A stretch of 5,671 nucleotides of DNA from Paracoccaceae bacterium. GTDB lineage: Bacteria > Pseudomonadota > Alphaproteobacteria > Rhodobacterales > Rhodobacteraceae. Positions 4,100 through 5,671 of the stretch are shown here, piece by piece (the stretch's first letter is position 1; each line of letters begins with the position of its first letter). The translations under genes were made by a program, and so were the position numbers. A model generated the notes under the pieces. That model was not told the DNA's origin. It searched no databases and worked only from the letters and a program-made list of their open reading frames with translations. The stretch covers positions 1 through 5,671 of the forward strand of contig RFZH01000150.1 of the NCBI GenBank assembly GCA_009920815.1, written 5' to 3'.

Positions 4100-5671
4100 A
4101 TGGATCTACGCAATATCGCAATTATTGCGCACGTTGACCACGGCAAAACCACGCTGGTTGACGAACTGTTAAAACAATCAGGCGCTTTCCGCGCCAACCA
4201 AGCTGTGGCCGAACGCGCCATGGACAGCAACGATTTGGAACGCGAACGGGGCATCACCATTTTGGCCAAGGCCACATCCGTCGAATGGCACGGTCATCGC
4301 ATCAATATCGTTGACACGCCCGGCCACGCCGATTTCGGCGGTGAGGTTGAACGCATCCTGTCAATGGTCGACGGTGTTGTTTTGTTGGTTGATGCGGCCG
4401 AAGGTCCGATGCCTCAAACAAAATTCGTGACATCCAAAGCCTTGGCACTGGGTCTACGTCCGATTGTTGTTTTGAACAAAGTCGACAAACCAGATGCCGA
4501 ACCAGATCGCGCGCTTGATGAATGTTTTGATCTGTTTGTCGCGCTCGGCGCAGACGAAGATCAATTAGATTTCCCACATATGTACGCCTCTGGCCGCTCT
4601 GGCTGGGCTGACGCGGAAATGGACGGTCCTCGTAAGAATTTGGACGCGTTGTTTCAATTGATCATAAACCACGTACCCGCCCCAAAACAGCTGGCCAAAC
4701 AAAACGACGATTTCCGCATGTTGGCAACGACTTTGGGCAATGATCCATTCGTTGGCCGTATCCTGACCGGTCGCGTTGAAAGCGGTAGGTTGAAGGTTGG
4801 ACAAACCATCCAAGCCCTGTCGCGTGTGGGTCAAAAAATTGAACAATTCCGCGTGACCAAAATTCAAGCGTTCCGTGGCCTAGGACAGCAAGACATCGAC
4901 GAGGCGATCGCCGGCGATATCGTGTCTTTGGCAGGCATGACAAAGGCAACCGTTTCAGACACGCTGTGCGCTTTGGCGGTCGAAGAACCTTTGGAAGCGC
5001 AACCGATCGATCCGCCCACCATCACCGTCACCTTTGGCATCAACGACAGCCCCTTAGCCGGTCGTGAAGGTAAGAAAGTACAAAGCCGCGTCATCCGCGA
5101 ACGTTTGATGAAAGAAGCCGAATCCAACGTCGCAATCAAAGTTACCGACACCCCCGGTGGTGAAGCGTTCGAAGTTGCCGGACGTGGCGAATTGCAAATG
5201 GGCGTCTTGATTGAAAACATGCGTCGTGAAGGCTTTGAATTATCCATTTCGCGGCCTCAGGTTTTGATGCGCGAAGAAAATGGCCAACGCATGGAACCCA
5301 TCGAAGAGGTCACGATCGACGTAGATGATGATTATTCCGGTGAAGCGGTCGCCTATGCGCTTTGGAACCTCGAAGAGCGTGGTCGCATGTTCTTGGGTCC
5401 ACAGGCAAAGATTTATCAAGGTATGATCATCGGCGAACACAGCCGTGACAATGACCTTGAAGTGAATCCGCTAAAGGGTAAAAAACTGACCAACGTCCGC
5501 GCCTCTGGAACAGATGACGCAGTTCGGTTGACGCCGCATATCAATTTTTCGCTGGAAGAAGCGATTGCATACATCAACGATGACGAATTGGTTGAGGTGA
5601 CACCAGAATCCATTCGACTGCGTAAACGCTATCTTGATCCACATGAACGCAAACGGATGTCCAAGCAAAAC
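4100..5671 (+). CDS. typA: TypA/BipA ribosome-associated GTPase, 3' end outside window
   Basis: A translational GTPase of the EF-G type that binds the ribosome and helps ribosome assembly and translation under stress, especially cold. Start at ATG 4100 matches the usual MDLRNIAIIAHVDHGKTTLVD; ATG 4085 would add five residues (MAEIH), and GGCGGAA just before 4100 supports the shorter form. GTPase motifs: G1 AHVDHGKT (10-17), switch region RERGITIL (48-55), G3 DTPGHAD (72-78), G4 NKVD (126-129) and G5 ASG (163-165). Domain II follows from about residue 200 (NDPFVGRILTGRVESG), then the EF-G-like domains with GRGELQMG at 361. The 524 codons present end in frame at the window edge; the family is about 600-610 residues, so about 80 C-terminal residues are missing. 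No frameshift or odd residue is seen, in contrast to the genes on its left. Confidence 0.97.
   Translation, partial: MDLRNIAIIAHVDHGKTTLVDELLKQSGAFRANQAVAERAMDSNDLERERGITILAKATSVEWHGHRINIVDTPGHADFGGEVERILSMVDGVVLLVDAAEGPMPQTKFVTSKALALGLRPIVVLNKVDKPDAEPDRALDECFDLFVALGADEDQLDFPHMYASGRSGWADAEMDGPRKNLDALFQLIINHVPAPKQLAKQNDDFRMLATTLGNDPFVGRILTGRVESGRLKVGQTIQALSRVGQKIEQFRVTKIQAFRGLGQQDIDEAIAGDIVSLAGMTKATVSDTLCALAVEEPLEAQPIDPPTITVTFGINDSPLAGREGKKVQSRVIRERLMKEAESNVAIKVTDTPGGEAFEVAGRGELQMGVLIENMRREGFELSISRPQVLMREENGQRMEPIEEVTIDVDDDYSGEAVAYALWNLEERGRMFLGPQAKIYQGMIIGEHSRDNDLEVNPLKGKKLTNVRASGTDDAVRLTPHINFSLEEAIAYINDDELVEVTPESIRLRKRYLDPHERKRMSKQN

Noticed and set aside
4060..5668. Several minus-strand frames of 65-127 codons
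   Set aside because: They are antisense to typA, have skewed composition and no family features; codon bias of typA explains them.

Overview
The window looks like a piece of an alphaproteobacterial chromosome of moderate G+C. The support is the style of the sigma-28 fragment (ending LPEREALLLQLYYVEELN..TTGRVS), the FlgB and FlgC sequences, a LuxR-type response regulator and a typA/bipA gene of the usual alphaproteobacterial form. Lineage below class is a guess, with Rhodospirillales-like as the best one.

Layout. Positions 1-356 hold the 3' part of a gene whose product resembles an NHLP (nitrile-hydratase-alpha-like leader peptide) domain. Positions 343-1194 hold a hybrid reading frame: a secreted Sel1-repeat-like fragment joined in frame to the C-terminal part of sigma-28 (FliA), then running antisense into a response-regulator gene. 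That regulator (996-1661, minus) has an intact receiver domain but loses its last HTH helix at the fliA junction. Next come a good sigma-54-type promoter and a 47-codon gene (1842-1985, plus). A minus-strand flgB-flgC pair follows (2754 down to 1986). FlgB is ended early by an apparent one-base deletion, and flgC is cut after about 56 codons and fused to a small membrane protein. The region between flgB and its divergent neighbour carries two sigma-54-type promoters, one per strand, that overlap almost completely and share one palindromic -12 element. The divergent gene (2862-3560, plus) encodes an unrecognised acidic protein with four HMAFLTASD repeats. Then comes a small cysteine-containing, lipoprotein-like gene that seems to be interrupted by an in-frame TAA (3624-3992). 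Last is typA/bipA (4100 to the right edge), which looks intact.

How it fits together. Sigma-54 promoters, FliA, FlgB, FlgC and a LuxR-type regulator all fit a flagellar regulatory neighbourhood. Yet almost every flagellar gene here is broken: fliA has only its 3' part, flgC only its 5' part, flgB is frameshifted, and the regulator's end is lost at an inverted joint with fliA. Either this is a flagellar locus being eroded by deletion and inversion, or part of the contig is chimeric (amplification or assembly artefact) with homopolymer errors. The sequence alone cannot decide this. The typA gene is intact throughout its visible length, which argues against a uniformly high error rate.
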